From positions 44,063,501 to 44,127,500 of the forward strand of contig CM057482.1 in the NCBI GenBank assembly GCA_030035585.1: a stretch of DNA of 64,000 nt, in the 5' to 3' direction. The translations under genes were made by a program, and so were the position numbers. This document shows positions 22,421 to 34,221 of this stretch, one piece after another (the stretch's first letter is position 1; every line of letters begins with the position of its first letter). The notes under the pieces were generated by a model. The model saw nothing but the letters and a program-made list of their open reading frames with translations, was not told the origin of the DNA and did not search any database. This DNA comes from Dugong dugon. Lineage: Eukaryota > Chordata > Mammalia > Sirenia > Dugongidae.

Positions 22421-25400
22421 ATGACAGCAACAAACTTCCATCTATCAATAATTACACTGAATGTAAATGGACTCAATCCACTCATAAAGAGACGGAGTGG
22501 CAGAATGGATAAGAAAACAGGATCCATCAATATGCTGTCTACAAGAGACACACCTTAGAAACAAAGATGTGAATTTATTAAAAATGAAAGGTTGGAAAAA
22601 AATATATCAAGCTAACAACTACCAAAAAAGAGCAGGAGTGGCAATTCTAATCTCAGATAAAAAAGACTTTAAAACAAAATCTACCATAAAAAACAAAGAA
22701 GGACACTATATAATGATTAAGGGAACGATCCATCATGAACACATAACCATAATAAATATCTATGCACCCAATGACAGGCCTCCAAAATACATAAAAAAAA
22801 ACTCTAACAGCACTGAAAAGAGAAATTGACAGTTCCACAATAATAGTAGGAGACTTCAACACACCACTCTCAGTAAAGGACAGAACAACTAAAAATAAAC
22901 TCAGAAAAGAACCAGAAGACCTAAAGGGCACAATCAGCCAACTGGACCTCAAGGCATATACAGAACAATCCATCCAACCGCTGCAAAGTACACATTCTTT
23001 TCCAATGCACATGGAACATTCTCCAGAATAGACCACATCTTAGGCCACAGAGCAATCCTCAACAAGATCCAAAACGCTGAGATAATTCACAGTATCTTCT
23101 ATGACCACAATGCCATCAAGGTAGAAATTAACACTAGAAAGAGCAAGAAAAAAAATCAAACACATGGAAACTGAATAATACTCTACTTACACATCAATGG
23201 GTAATAGAAGAAATCAGAGATGGAATTAAAAAATTCCTAGTATCAAATGAAAATGAAAACACATCATACCAAAACCTTTGGGACAAAGCAAAGGCAGTCC
23301 TCAGAGGACAATTTATAGCAATAGATGCACATATCAAAAAAGAAGAAAGGGACAAAATCAAAACATTAACTACAGAACTCAAACAAATAGAAAGAGAACA
23401 GCAAAAAAAGCCTGCAACCACCGGAAGAAAGGAAATAGCAAAGATCAGAGCAGAAATCAATGAAATAGAGAACAGAAAAACAATAGAAAGAATCAACAAA
23501 ACCAAAAGTTGGTTCTTTGAAAGAATCAACAAAACCCACAAACCACTGGCCAGATTAACAAAAGAAAAACAGCAGAGGGCACAAATAACCCAAATAAGAA
23601 ATGAAATGGGGGACATTCCAACAGACCCAACCGAAATAAAAAGGATTATAACAGAATATTATGAAAAACTATATTCCAACAAATTTGAAAACCTAGAGGA
23701 AAAGGATAAATTTCTAGAAACACATGGCCTACCCAAACTACAACAAAGTGATACTGAAAATCTGAACAGACCCATAACAGGAGAAGAGATTGAAAAGGTA
23801 ATAAAAAATCTCCCAACCAAAAAAAGCCCTGGCCCAGATGGCTTCACTGGAGAATTCTACAAAACATTTACATAAGAGCTTGTACCAGTTCTACTCAAGC
23901 TATTTCAGAGCATAGAAGAGGAAGCAACACTTCCAAATTCATTCTATGAAGCCAGCATAATGCTGATACCAAAACCAGGCAAAGACATCACAAAAAAAGA
24001 AAATTACAGACCAATATCTCTCATGAATATAGATGCAAAAATTCTGAACAAAATTCTAGCCAATAGAATTCAGTATCATATCAAAAAAAAATAATACACC
24101 ACAACGAAGTAGGATTCATACCAGGTATGCAAGGATGGTTTGACATTAGAAAATCCATCAACGTAATCCACCACATAAATAAAAGGAAAGAAAAAAATCA
24201 CATGATCATCTCAGTTGATGCAGAAAAGGCATTTGACAAAGTCCAACACCCATTCCTGAATCAATCAATCAAATAGGTATAGAAGAGAAATTTCTCAACA
24301 TAATGAAGGGCATCTATGCAAAACCAACAGCCAACATCATTCTTAATGGAGAGCGGCTGAAAACATTCCCCTTGAAAACAGGAACAAGACAAGGATGCCC
24401 TTTATCACCACTCGTATTTAACATTGTGCTGGAAGTTCTAGTTAGAGCAATAAGGCAAGAGAAAGAAATAGAAGGCATCCAAATTGGTAATGAAGAAGTT
24501 AAACTGTCCCTGATTGCAGATGATATGATACTATACATAGAAAACCCTAAAGACTCCACAAGAAATCTACTGGAACTAATAGAAAGATTCAGCAGAGTAG
24601 CAGGATACAAGATAAACATTTAAAAATCAGTTGGATTCCTATAAACCAGTAAAGAGAATGATGAAAAGGAGATCAGGAAATCAATACCATTTTCAATAGC
24701 CCCTAAAAAGATAAAATACTTAGGAATAAATCTGACCAGGAATGTAAAAGACCTATAAAACACTACTGCATGATACCCAAAGAGATCTACATAAATGGAA
24801 AAATATACCATGCTCATGGATAGGCAGACTCAACATTGTGAAAATGGCAATTCTACACAAAGCAATTTACATATACAATGCAATCCCAATCCAAATGCCA
24901 ACAACATTCTTTAAAGACATGGAAAAACTAATCGTTAACTTTATATGGAAAGGGAAGAAGCCCTAAATAAGTAAATCACTACTGAAGAAGAAGAATAAAG
25001 TTGGAGGACTCACACTATCTGACTTGAGAACCTACTATACAGCTACAGTAGTCAAAACAGCCTGGTACTGGTACAATGAGAGATACATTGACCAATGGAA
25101 CAGAATTGAGAACCCAGATGTAAATCCATCCACCTACGGTCACCCGATCTTCAACAAGGGCCCAAAGTCCATCAAATGGGGAAAAGACAGTCTTCTTATC
25201 AAATGGTGCTGGCAAAACTGGATATCCATTTGCAAAAAGAATAAATAGGACCCATACCTCACGCCGTATACAAAAACTACTTCAAAATGGATGAAAGACC
25301 TGAATATAAAGCCTAAAACTGTAAAGTTCACAGAAGAAAAAATAGGACCAACACTACAGGCCTTAATACATTGCATTAACAGGATACAAAGCATAACCAT

Positions 25401-26213
25401 CAAAGTACAAACCCCAAAAGATAAGCTAGATAACTGGATCTTCTAAAAATCAAACACCTATGCTCTTCAAAAGACTTCACCAAAAGAGTAAGAAGAGAAC
25501 CTACAGACTGCGAAAAAAATTTTGGACAGTACAAGTCAGACAAAGGTCTAATCTCCATAATCTACAAGAAAATCCAACAAAAAGACAAAAAATCCTATTA
25601 AAAAATGGGCAAAGGAAATGAACAGATGCTTCACCAAAGGAGACATTCAAATGGCCAACAGACACATGAGGAAATGCTCGCGTTCACTAGCCATTAGAGA
25701 AATGCAGATGAAAACCACAGTGTGATACCATCTTACCCGGCATTTCTAGCATGAATCAAAAACACTGGAAATAATAAATGTTGGAGGGGCTGCGGGGAGA
25801 TCAGATCTCTTATGCACTGCTGGTGGGAATGCAAAATGATACAACCCTTTTGGAAAATGATATGGTGCTTCCTCGGAAAGCTAGAAATAGACATACCATT
25901 TGATCCAGCAATTCCACTCCTAGTAATATATATTAGAGAAATAAGAGTCATCACTCAAATAGACATATACACACCTATGTTCATGGCAGCATTGTTCACA
26001 ATAGCAAAACGATGGAAAAAACCTGGATGCCCATCAACAGACAAATGGATAAACAAACTATGGTACATGCACACAATGGAGTACTATGAAATGAGAAAGA
26101 ACAATGATGAATCTGTGCAGTATCTCATAATGTGGATGAAACTGGAGGACATTATGCTGATTGAAATAAGTCAATCACAAAAGGACAAATATTGTATAAG
26201 TCCTTTATTGTAA
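22421..26213 (+). pseudogene. L1-B ORF2 remnant (endonuclease / reverse transcriptase)
   Basis: ORF2 of L1 nicks target DNA and copies the L1 RNA into it. Conceptual start MTATNFHLSIITLNVNGLN at 22421. A 2-base deletion near 22495 shifts the frame. The endonuclease segment with QETH is readable at 22497-22829, the linker and fingers with [20 protein letters not shown] at 23606-23875 (ended by TAA in place of Glu), and the palm at 24303-24623 with [10 protein letters not shown] and an altered catalytic segment (IADDM instead of FADDM). The carboxy-terminal part with [14 protein letters not shown] lies at 25812-26213. A deletion near 24258 and several stops make it inactive. Confidence 0.92.
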
Positions 26214-26270
26214 AAACCCATGAAGAAGTTCACACACAAAATGTAACAATCTTTGTTGGTTACCAGGGAT

Positions 26271-26285
26271 GGGGGGGGGGGGGGG
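26271..26285 (+). repeat. Poly(G) run of 15 in L1-B 3'UTR
   Basis: An uninterrupted G run followed by CGG. L1 3'UTRs in other mammals carry a G-rich polypurine tract able to form quadruplex structures; the same position in L1-D (59863-59880) reads gggatgggaggggagggg. Confidence 0.9.
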
Positions 26286-27368
26286 CGGAATACTAAATAG
26301 GCAATAGATAAGTGGTGTCTTGGGTTAAGGGTGAGACAGTACACAATACAGGGGAAACCAGCACAACTTGTACAAGGAAAGGTCATGGAAGCTCCATAGA
26401 CACATCCAAAGTCCCTGAGGGACTGAATTGCTAGGTGGAGTGCTGTGGGGACCATGGTCTTGGGGAACATCTAGCTCAATTGGCATAACACAGTTTATAA
26501 AGACAATGTTCGACATTCTACCTTGGTGAGTAGCGTCTGGGGTCTTAAAAACCTGTGAGCAGCCATTTAAGATATTCCACTGGTCTCATCACTTTGGGAG
26601 CAAGGGAGAATGAAGAGAACAGGATGCATGGAAAAGATTAGTCAGAAGGACTAATGGACCACAGCTACCATGGCCTCCACCAGACTGAGTCCAGCACAGC
26701 TAGATGGTGCCCGGCTACCACCACTGACTGCTCTGACCTGGATCAGAACAGAGGGTTCTGGACAGAGCTGGAGAAGGATGTAGAACAAAATTCTAACTCA
26801 CTAAAGAAAGACCAGATTTACTGGCCTAAAGGAGACTGGAGAAACCCCGAGAGTATGGCCCCCGACACCCTTTTAGCTCAGTGGTGAAGTCTTTTCCAAG
26901 GTTCACTGTTCAGCCTGGGAGTGGACAGCCCCATAAAACCAAATGGGACTAAGGAGGCACAGCAGTCCAGACACAAGGGCCAGAAGGCAGAAAGGGACAA
27001 GAAAGCTGGTAATAGGGAACCCAAGTTTGAGTAAGGATAGTGTTGATGTGTTGTGAGGTTGTTAACCATCATCATAGGGCAACACGTATACTAACTGTTA
27101 AATGAGAAACTATTTTGTTCTGTAAGCCTTCATCTAAAGTAAGAATAGCAGCACAATTGGAACAGTGTAGTCGGTGTCACTGAACTGTGCATGTAGAAAT
27201 TTTTAAAATGGTGTATCTTTGGCTATGTATATTTTCATGAAAAAAAAAAAAAGGTCGAGAAGAGAGAGGGTTGACATGTCGTGGGGTTGTTAACCAATGT
27301 CATAAAACAATATGTGTACTACTGTTTCATGAGAAACTATTTGTTCTGTAAGCCTTCACCTGAAGTAC

Positions 27369-27374
27369 AATAAA
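27369..27374 (+). terminator. L1-B polyadenylation signal
   Basis: AATAAA just before the A-rich tail and the right target-site duplication; the canonical L1 3'-end signal. Confidence 0.8.
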
Positions 27375-27388
27375 AAAATAATTAATTA

Positions 27389-27401
27389 AAAATGTGCTTA
27401 G
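27389..27401 (+). repeat. Target-site duplication, right copy
   Basis: AAAATGTGCTTAG, identical to 15970-15982; it closes the L1-A/L1-B block. Confidence 0.9.
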
Positions 27402-27473
27402 AATTTTTGTATATATTTTTCTGTGACAATTTTGTCAGTAGTTCTCTTTTTTTTGTAATGTCTTTGTCTAGAT

Positions 27474-27926
27474 TAAGGAGCCCTGGTGATGCGGTGGTTA
27501 CTGTACTTTTATGCAAGTAATGTGTGCCTTCTACGTTTGTTTGCCAGCCAAGCCTTCTCCCCCTCCCCCAGAAGTATTTTTGTAAGTAAGCTATGCTAAA
27601 TTTTTTTACAGCAGCAATGTGGAAGAGGATTGACTTGGCGGTGCTTCTGAGGTGCCTCACACGGGGTGGGGATGGGGGGAACTGGAGGGCACAGCCAGCA
27701 AACAAAAACAAAAGGCACATATTATTTTCAAAAAAATATGGTAAGCACTTGACTGCTAACCGAAAGTTGGCAGTCTGAACCCACCAGCCGCTGTTTGGGG
27801 AAAGATGGGGTAGTCTCCTTCCAGAAAGATTACAACCTTGGAAACCCTACACTGCAGTTCTACTCTGTCTATAGGATTACTATGAGTCAGAATCCACTTG
27901 ATGGCAATGGATTTTTGGTTTGTTTT
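27474..27926 (+). mobile_element. AfroSINE interrupted by a 240-bp foreign segment
   Basis: The head 'aggagccctggtgatgcggtggtta' stops at 27500, and the SINE resumes at 27741 with 'taagcacttgactgctaacc', continuing through a long-form body to the tail. An 11-bp target-site duplication TTTGTCTAGAT flanks the whole (27463-27473 and 27927-27937). The SINE therefore inserted as one unit into the L1M and was interrupted afterwards. Confidence 0.88.
27501..27740. mobile_element. Unidentified insertion inside the SINE
   Basis: About 240 bp of sequence found nowhere else in the window. It has a pyrimidine-rich start (ccttctccccctccccca), a G-rich middle (cacggggtggggatggggggaa) and an A-rich end ('caaacaaaaacaaaag'). 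The flanks show only a weak repeat (ggtggtta versus atatggtaa). The A-rich end would fit a retroposed RNA. Family unknown. Confidence 0.5.
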
Positions 27927-28399
27927 TTTGTCTAGATCTGGAATTAAGATACGCTGGAATCATAGAATAAGTTGAGAGGTATCCCCTCCTCTTTAATATT
28001 CTGGAAGAGTTTGTATAGAACTGGTATTATTTCTTTTTTAATAGTTTGGTAGACTTTTGCCAAATTTCTAAAAGCCACATAGGCCTGGAGTTTTCTTTGT
28101 GGGAGGATATTTTGACAGCAAATTTAATTTGTTTAACAGATACAGGGTGTTTCAGATCATCTATTTTTTCAGTGAGCTTTTGAACTTCGGTTGTGTGTCT
28201 TCCAACGACATGATACATTTCATCTAAGTTGTTAAATATATTATCATAAAGTTATTCATTATTCCATTATTATTCTTTTTTACCTGTAAAATTTGTGGTA
28301 CTTCTCACCTCTTTTATTCTTAATAGTGCTTGGAAACAATGTATTCTGCTGTTTTTTGTTTTCTTTCTAATATTAATATAACAACTTCAGATTTTTTTT

Positions 28400-28523
28400 T
28401 TCATTTACAGAACACATTTTTTACATAATTTATTGCGATATGGTTCACATACCATAAAATTCACCCTTTTCAAGTTCAGGGTTTCTGTGTTTTTTGTTTG
28501 TTTGGTTTTGGTTTTTGTATATT
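28400..28523 (-). mobile_element. L1M 3'UTR fragment, left piece
   Basis: Typical L1M 3'UTR in reverse ('gttcacataccataaaattcaccc', 'gtatattcatagagttgtgca'). Interrupted by RTE1 and continued at 38406. Confidence 0.82.
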
Positions 28524-28538
28524 CATAGAGTTGTGCAA
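28524..28538 (+). repeat. Target-site duplication of the interrupted RTE1, left copy
   Basis: CATAGAGTTGTGCAA; the partner at 38391-38405 differs at one base. Confidence 0.85.
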
Positions 28539-28640
28539 AAACCTGGAGTTAGAAAATCAAAAGGGAAGAACATGCTTGGCATTTCTCAAGCTGAAAGAAC
28601 TGAAGAAAAAATTGAAGCCCCGAGTTAGAATATTGAAGAA
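28539..28640 (+). mobile_element. RTE1 LINE, left piece of a nested copy
   Basis: RTE1 coding sequence ('gaagaacatgcttggcattt', 'ctgaagaaaaaattgaagcc') in the linker before the reverse transcriptase. The copy is 5'-truncated at 28539, interrupted at 28640 by L1-C, and continues at 36745 without loss. Confidence 0.88.
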
Positions 28641-28681
28641 TATTTTTGTTGTTCTGGTTGTTTATTTTCTTTTTAATTTTT

Positions 28682-28687
28682 TTTATT
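28682..28687 (-). terminator. L1-C polyadenylation signal
   Basis: TTTATT on the plus strand (AATAAA in the sense direction), next to the poly-T that represents the L1-C tail. Confidence 0.75.
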
Positions 28688-29969
28688 GTACTTAAGATGA
28701 AGATTTACAGAACAAATAGTTTCTCGTTAAACAGTCAGTACACATATTTATGACATTGGTTAACAACCCCAAGACAAGTCAACATTCTCTCTTCTCGACC
28801 TTGGAGGAAACTTTTTTTTTTTTTGGTGAAAATATACATAGCCAAAATTACACCATTTCAAAAAAGTCTCTACAGTTCAGTGACATCAATTATATTTTTC
28901 CAGTTGGCTGCTATTCTCCCTATCCTTTTCCAAATTATTCCATCAACATTATCTTCAGCTCACTGCCCCGTAGGCTTCCCATCAAACCTTTTGAGTTGCT
29001 GTTGTCAATTTGATAATTCTCACATAGATAATTCTTTTTTTTTTTTGGACCGCAGATGAAAATTTATAGGACAAATAGTTTCTCATTAAACAGTTAGTAC
29101 ACGTATTGCCTTGTGACAATGGTTAACAACACCAATACATGTCAACACTGTCTTTCTCAAAGTTCAGTTCCCTATCACTGGCTTTCCTGTCCCCTTCTTC
29201 CTTCCAGTCCTTGTCCCTGGACTGCTGTGCCTCATTAGTCCCCTTTTGTTTTATGGGGCTGTCCAATCCCCGGCTGACAGGTCAAACTTGGGAGTGATCT
29301 CACCACTGAGCTATAAGGGTGTCCGGGGGCTGTACTCTCTGGGTTTGTCCACTCTGTCAGGCCAGTAAATCTGGTCTTCTTTGTGAGTTAGAATTTTGTT
29401 CTACATCCTTCTCCGGCTCTGTCCAGGACCCTCTGTTGTGATCCAGGTCAGAGCAGTCAGTGGTGGTAGCCGGGTACTATCTAGCTGTACTAGACTCAGT
29501 CTGGTGGAGGCTGTGGTAGCTGTGGTCCCTTAGTCCTTTGGACTAATCTTTCCCTTGTATCCTATTCTCTTCATTCTCCCTTGCTTCCGAACGGGTGAGA
29601 CCAGTGGAGTATCTCAGATGGCTGCTCACAGGCTTTTAAGACCCCAGACGCTACTCACCAAGGTAGAATGTAGAACATTGTCTTTATAAACTGTGTTATG
29701 CCAATTGAGCTAGATATTCCTCGAGACCATGGTCCCCACAGCCTTCCGCCCAGCCATTCAGTCCCTCAGGTTGGTTGGATGTGTCTGTGGAGCTTCGATG
29801 ATGACCTTTTCTTGTACAAGTTGTGCTGACTTCCCCAGTATTACGTACTATCTTACCCTTCACCAAAGTTACCACTTATCTATTGTCTATTTAGTTCACC
29901 CCCACCCCTCCCATCCCTCGTAACCAACAAAGATTGCTTCTTTTTGTGTGTAAACTATTACATGAGCTT
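28688..29969 (-). other. L1-C 3'UTR, two-part
   Basis: Carries the terminal module (28664-28802), then a separate T-run and the segment ending 'ggtgaaaatatacatagcc' (28806-29030), then the second copy of the terminal module (29045-29160) and the body of the 3'UTR. The same layout is present in L1-B and L1-D, so it is a subfamily feature. G-rich tract corresponds to 'cacccccacccctcccatccc' region near 29899. Confidence 0.8.
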
Positions 29970-32900
29970 TTACAGTAGAGGTCTCATACAATATTTGCCC
30001 TTTTGTGATCGACTTATTTCACTCACCATAATGTCCTCCAGTTTGATCCATGTTATGAGACACTTCACTGATTCATCATTGTTCTTTATCATTGCATAAT
30101 ACTCCATTGTGTGTATGTACCATAGTTTGTTTATTCATTCATCTGTTGATGGGCATCTAGGTTGTTTCCATCTTTTTGCTATTGTGAACAGTGCTGCAAT
30201 GAATATGAGTGTACGTATGTCTATTCGTGTGACGGCTCTTATTTCTCTAGGATATATTCCTAGGAGTGGGATTGCTGGATCGTATGGTATTTCTATTTCC
30301 AGCTTTCTAAGGCAGCGCCATATCATTTTCCAAAAGGGTTGTATCATTTTGCATTCCCACCAGGAATGCATAAGAGTTCCGATCTCCCCGCAGACTCTCC
30401 AACATTTGTTATTTCCAGCGTTTTTGATTCATGCCGATAATGCCGGGGTGAAATGGTATCACATTGTGGTTTTCATTTGCATTTCTCTAATGGCTAGTGA
30501 TCATGAGCATTTCCTCGTGTGTCTGTTGGCCACTTGAATGTCTTCTTTGGCAAAGGGTCTGTTCATTTCCTTTGTCCATCTATTAATTGGATTATTTTGT
30601 CTTTTTTGTTGTAGAGGTGTTGGATTTTCTTGTAGATTTTAGAAATTAGACCTTTGTCTGACTTGTACTGTCCAAAAATTTTTTCCCAGTCTGTAGGTTC
30701 TCTTTTTACTCTTTTGGTGAAGTCGTTTGATGAGCACAAGTGTTTAACTATTAGAAGATCCCAGTAATCTAGCTTATCTTCTGGGGTTTGTGTGTTGCTG
30801 GTTATGCTTTGTACCCTGTTAATGTTGTGCATTAGGGCCTCTAGCATTGAACCTATTTTTTCTTCTATGAACTTTATAGTTTTTGGTTTTATATTCAGGT
30901 CTTTGATCCATTTTTAATTAGTTTCTGTGTGAGGTATGGGTTCTGTTTAATTTTTTTGCAGATGGACATCCAGTTTTGCCAGCACCATTTGTTAAAAAGA
31001 CTGTCTGTTCCCCATTTGATGGACTTCAGGCCCCTGTCAAAGATCAGGTGATGGTAGGTGGGTGGATTTACATCTGGGTTCTCAATTTATCCATTTCCAT
31101 TGGTCAATGAATCTGTCATTGTAGCATTACCAGGCTGTTTTGACTACCATAGCTGTATAGTAGGTTCTGAGGTCAGGTAGTGCCAGTCCTTCTACTTTAT
31201 TCTTTTCTTCAATAGGGTTTACTTATCAGGGGCTTCTTCCCTTTCCATATAAACTTAAGATTATTTTTTCCATCCCTTTGAAGAATGTTGTTGGAATTTG
31301 GATTAAGATTGCACTGTATTTGTAGGTTGCTTTGGGTAGAACTGTCATTTCTACTGTGTTGATTCTACCTATCCATGAGCATGTATGTTTTTCCATTTAC
31401 GTAGATCCTTCTGGGTTTCATGCAGTAGTGTTTTGTAGTTTTCTTTGTACAGGTCTTTTACATCCCTGGTTAGATTTATTCCTAAGTATTTTATCTTTTT
31501 AGGGGATATTATAAATGATATTGCTTTCCTGATTTCCTTTTCATCATTCTCTTTATTGGTGTATAGGAATCCAACTGATTGTTGTTTGTTTATAGTGTAT
31601 CCTGCTACTCTGCTGAATCTTTCTATTAGTTCCAGTAGTTTTCTCATGGAGTCTTTAGGGTTTTCTATGTATAGTATCATATCATCCACAAATGGGGACA
31701 GTTTAACTTCTTCAGTTTGGATGCCATTTATTCCTTTTTCTTGCCTTATTGTTCTAGGTAGGACTTCCAGCACAGTGTTAAATAGGAGTGGAGGTAACAG
31801 GCATCCTTGTCTTGTTGCTGTTCTCAAGGGGAATGTTTTCAGCCTCTCTCCATTAAGAATGATGTTGGCCATCAGTTTTACATAGATGCCCTTTATTACG
31901 TTGAGAAATTTCCCTTCTATACCTATTTTATTGAGAGTTTTTTATCAGGAGTGGATGTTGGACTTTGTCAAATGCCTTTTCTTCTTCAATTGAGATGATC
32001 ATGTGATTCTTTTCTTTCCTTTTATTTAGGTGGTGTAGTATGTTGATTTATTTTCTAATGGTGAACCATCCTTGTATACCTGGTATGAATCCTACTTGGT
32101 TGTGGTGTATTACTTTTTTGATATGTTGCTGAATTCTGTTGGCAATAATTTTGTTCAGAATTTTTGCGTCTATATTCATGAGAGATATTGGTCTGTATTT
32201 TCTTTTTCTGTGACATCTTTGCCTGGTTTTGGTATCAGCGTTCTGCTGGCTTCATAGAATGCATATGGAAGTGTTGCTTCCTCTTCTATGCTCTGAAATA
32301 GATTGAGTAGTACTGGTACAAGCTCCTCTGTAAATGTTTTGTAAAATTCTCCAGTGAAGCCTTCTGTGCCAGGGTTTTTTTTTTTGTTGGGAGTTTTTTT
32401 TATTACCTTTTCAATCTCTTCTCTTGTTATGGGCCTGTTCAGATTTTCAACTTGACTTTGTGGTAGTTTGGGTAGGTAGTGTGTTTCTAGAAATTTATCC
32501 ATTTCCTCCAGATTTTCAAATTTGTTGGAGTATAGTTTTTCATAATATTCTGTTATGATCCTTTTTATTTCAGTTGAGTCTGTTGTAATGTCCCCCATTT
32601 CATTTCTTATTTGGGTTTTTTGCATCCTCTCTTGTTTTTCTTTTGTCAGTCTGGCCAGAGGTTTGTGGATTTTGTTGATTCTTTCAAAGAACCAACTTTT
32701 GGTTTTGTTGATTCTTTCGGTTGTTTTTCTATTCTCTATTTCATTTATTTCTGCTCTGATCTTTACTATTTCCTTTCTTCTAGTGGCTCTGGGATTTTTT
32801 GCTATTCTCTTTCTATTTGTTCAAGGTCTATAGTTAATGTTCTGATTTTGTCCCTTCTTTTTTGATGTGTGCATCTATGCCTATAAATTTTCCTCTGAGG

Positions 32901-33780
32901 ACTGCCCTTGCTGTGTCCCAAAGGTTTTGGCATGATGTGTTTTCATTCTCATTTGATTCTAGGAATTTTTTGATTCCATCTCTGATTTCTTCTATTACCC
33001 AGTGATGTGTAAGCAGGGTATTATTCCGTTGCCATGTAAGTGATTTTTTTCCTTGCTTTATCCGTTGTTAATTTCTACCTTGATGGCATTGTGGTCAGAG
33101 AAGATACTTTGAATTATATCAACATTTTGGATCTTGTTGAGGATTGCTCTGTGGCCTAAGATGTGGTCTCTTCTGGAGAATGTTTCATGTGCATTGGAAA
33201 AGAATGTATACTATGCAGAGGTTGGATGGAGTGTTCTATATATGTCTATGAGGTCAAGTTGGCTGATTGTGCCCTTCAGGTCTTCTGTATCTTTGCTGAG
33301 TTTCTTCTTAGCTGTTCTTTCCTTTACCAAGAGTGGTGTGTTGAAGTCTCCTACTATTATTGTGGAACTGTCAGTTTATCTTTTCAGTGCTGTTAGAGTT
33401 TGTTTTATGTATTTTGGATCCCTGCCATTGGGTGAGTAGATGTTTATTATGGTTATGTCTTCATGATTAATTGTCCCCTTAATCATTATATAGTGTCCTT
33501 CTTTGTCTTTTATGGTGGATTTTGTTTTAAAGTCTATTTTATCTGAGAGTAGTATTGCCACTCCCGATCTTTTTTGGTAGCTGTTTGCTTGATATATTTT
33601 TTTCCATCTTTTGATTTTTGATAAATTTACATCTTTGTTTCTAAGGAGTGTCTCTTGTAGACAGCATATTGATGGAGGCTGTTTTTTTATCCATGCTGTC
33701 ACTCTCGAGCTCTTTATGGGTGCATTTAGGCCATTTACATTCAGCGTAATTATTGAGAGGTGTGAGTTTATTGCTATCAT
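29970..33780 (-). pseudogene. L1-C ORF2 remnant (endonuclease / reverse transcriptase)
   Basis: Starts at the ATG of MIAINSHLSIITLNVNGLN (33780), reading left. The endonuclease amino-terminus with QETL (consensus QETH) is open for 134 codons. Reverse-transcriptase fingers with [16 protein letters not shown] lie at 32176-32625, and the palm at 31369-31872 with the catalytic segment FVDDM (consensus FADDM). The carboxy-terminal end with CKMIQPFWKMIW lies at 30135-30371, and the natural stop at 29970-29972. Many stops and frame changes lie between; inactive. Confidence 0.92.
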
Positions 33781-33886
33781 TTTGTAGTGCTTTTTATGTG
33801 GTGCTGACGTTTTCGTTGTTCCTCTTATTCTCCTGTCCTGAATTCCTTTTGTTTGTGGATTTTTTTTTCATTTCTTTTGTTTTTGT

Positions 33887-33887
<1 letters not shown>

Positions 33888-33917
<30 letters not shown>
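33888..33917 (-). repeat. Long A-run in the L1-C ORF1-ORF2 spacer
   Basis: A T-run of about 28 on the plus strand (A on the L1 sense strand) where the other copies have only short A-rich sequence. Probably slippage expansion. Confidence 0.85.
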
Positions 33918-33920
<3 letters not shown>

Positions 33921-34221
33921 GAGACTTTATGTTTTTCTTCTTTATTTTGATGAGTAGGTTTGTTAACTTTCTTTGTGGCTACCTTGAAATTTACCCTTAT
34001 CTTCCTATGTTTGAACCAGTCTACTATTACTTGGTATTGCCTTGCCTTCCTCACCATTTGAAGTTTCTATACCTACACCGTTTATTCCCTCTTTTATGGT
34101 TCTGATGCTGTAGTCATTTACAGATTAACTTCTCTGGTTCTCTGTTGTAATTCTTTTGTTTTTGGATAGTCCTTAAGAGTTCATTTCCTAGGTTCATATC
34201 CGGCTGGTACAATCCTTTGTC

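Larger units (their letters stand above)
18621..27388 (+). mobile_element. L1-B: full-length lineage-specific L1 directly downstream of L1-A
   Basis: A complete-looking L1 of 8.8 kb: 5' end 'ggggcaagatggcactctagg', a 2.4-kb CpG-rich monomeric 5'UTR, ORF1, A-rich spacer, ORF2 and a two-part 3'UTR ending at AATAAA (27369-27374) and an A-rich tail. There is no target-site duplication at its 5' junction with L1-A. The only duplication found encloses L1-A and L1-B together, and only one ORF2 exists for two 5' ends. Divergence from L1-D changes along the element: about 4-5% in ORF1 and early ORF2, below 1% at 23161-24060, and 5-9% beyond. It is therefore probably a mosaic. Confidence 0.88.
26214..27388 (+). 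other. L1-B 3'UTR, two-part
   Basis: About 1.2 kb. It includes a run of 15 G (26271-26285), the block around 'gtcttaaaaacctgtgagcagcc', an internal A-run at 27240-27252 that looks like an old 3' end, and then a second terminal module ('ggtcgagaagagagagggttgacatgt') finishing in AATAAA. The two modules share 'ggttgttaacc...gagaaactattt...gttctgtaagccttca' and so look like a tandem duplication. Confidence 0.8.
27402..28385 (-). mobile_element. L1M LINE, right piece (ORF2), with a SINE inside
   Basis: Continues the ancient minus-strand L1M that was interrupted at 15969. Reverse-transcriptase sequence is visible in reverse ('cctggagttttctttgtggg', 'gttttacaggt'-like stretches) but is full of stops. 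A SINE sits within it at 27474-27926. The far end becomes AT-rich and unclear near 28385. Confidence 0.8.
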
